Origin: CAZFBR01 sp035353495 [NCBI: uncultured bacterium]
GTDB lineage: Bacteria > DAOPZR01
Assembly: GCA_964517215.1 (NCBI GenBank)
Contig: CAZFBR010000064.1
Coordinates: 1-14,764, forward strand
Direction of reading: 5' to 3'
DNA: 14,764 bases
Part shown: in pieces, positions 14,504 to 14,764 of the stretch
Layout of the letters: every line of letters begins with the position of its first letter
How positions within the stretch are numbered: the stretch's first letter is position 1
Position numbers and translations under genes: made by a program
The notes under the pieces: generated by a model
Told to the model about the DNA's origin: nothing
Databases searched by the model: none
Seen by the model: the letters and a program-made list of their open reading frames with translations, nothing else

Positions 14504-14764
14504 GTGAAGGTTACGGGTTATTCGCTATCATGGGGAACCGGTGCGGTACTGGCGTTGCTTGCGGTACTGGTGGTCGCGGTGTGCGCTGCGGCTGCCAATG
14601 ACGCGCGCAGCATGATGCAGGCGGCAAAGGAAACCTATGACGGCGGCGACTTCACCCGCGCCCTGACCCAGTTTTCCGGCATCGTTGCCAGCTATCCGCG
14701 CACCTTTGAAGGTCAGCAGGCGGCGTATTATCAGGGGCGCTGTCTTGAGCAGCTTGGCCGGACG
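14504..14764 (+). CDS. Secreted TPR-like repeat protein, N-terminal part
   Basis: The frame is open from GTG 14504 to the window edge (87 codons); an in-frame TAA at 14489 limits the start. The upstream ribosome site is weak (GGA at 14497-14499). The first 32 residues form a signal peptide or anchor: MKVTGYSL, a hydrophobic stretch (AVLALLAVLVVAVCAAAA), and a probable cut near AAAA-N. The mature part begins with a tetratricopeptide-like pair: AKETYDGGDFTRALTQFSGIVASYP then GQQAAYYQGRCLEQLG, as in outer-envelope TPR proteins of the YbgF/CpoB or BamD kind. Such proteins usually act as envelope scaffolds. Which family it belongs to cannot be told from this fragment. Confidence 0.75.
   Translation, partial: MKVTGYSLSWGTGAVLALLAVLVVAVCAAAANDARSMMQAAKETYDGGDFTRALTQFSGIVASYPRTFEGQQAAYYQGRCLEQLGRT

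Noticed and set aside
1-14764. CRISPR array, tRNA, rRNA or insertion sequence
   Set aside because: No regular direct repeats, cloverleaf, rRNA segments or transposase-like protein were found.

Overview
The window comes from a bacterium with good Shine-Dalgarno sites, many GTG starts and overlapping stop/start junctions. It falls into two compositionally different halves. From about 5.6 kb onward the DNA is very GC-rich (41 of 60 bases G/C in a sample block at 6001-6060) and carries core genes. From 1 to about 4.9 kb it is closer to balanced (30 of 60 at 1261-1320, 27 of 60 at 2881-2940) and looks like accessory DNA. The proS-polC neighbourship is known from Firmicutes, and PolC is typical of Firmicutes, Fusobacteria, Thermotogae and scattered other phyla. 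The phylum cannot be fixed from this window alone.

Region 1 (1-2351) is a tight operon for a eukaryote-like ubiquitin-type conjugation system. It encodes the C-terminal part of an E1-like activating enzyme (cut by the window edge), an 85-residue ubiquitin-like modifier ending in a bare glycine, an E2-like conjugating enzyme with its catalytic cysteine, a JAMM/JAB metalloprotease, and a small helical protein of unknown role. The first four resemble the bacterial Ubl/E1/E2/JAB operons predicted by comparative genomics and, for the Bil family, shown to conjugate a Ubl in phage defence. The small fifth gene, the E1 zinc ribbon and the single-domain Ubl make this variant worth attention.

Region 2 (2451-4898) has two genes for secreted proteins of unknown function; the second ends in an SH3-like domain. 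Region 3 (4989-5793) has one orphan minus-strand gene and a divergent control region with a good promoter for the next operon.

Region 4 (5623-14217) is a clear transcription unit: a TTGACA promoter, proS (prolyl-tRNA synthetase), polC (replicative DNA polymerase III alpha), an M18-type aminopeptidase, a lipoprotein gene, and a strong intrinsic terminator. The PolC proofreading exonuclease domain is still recognisable by position but appears to have lost all its catalytic acidic residues, and the polymerase carries two candidate clamp-binding motifs. Region 5 (14218-14764) is an intergenic stretch rich in inverted repeats, a near-consensus promoter, and the start of a secreted repeat (TPR-like) protein that runs off the window.
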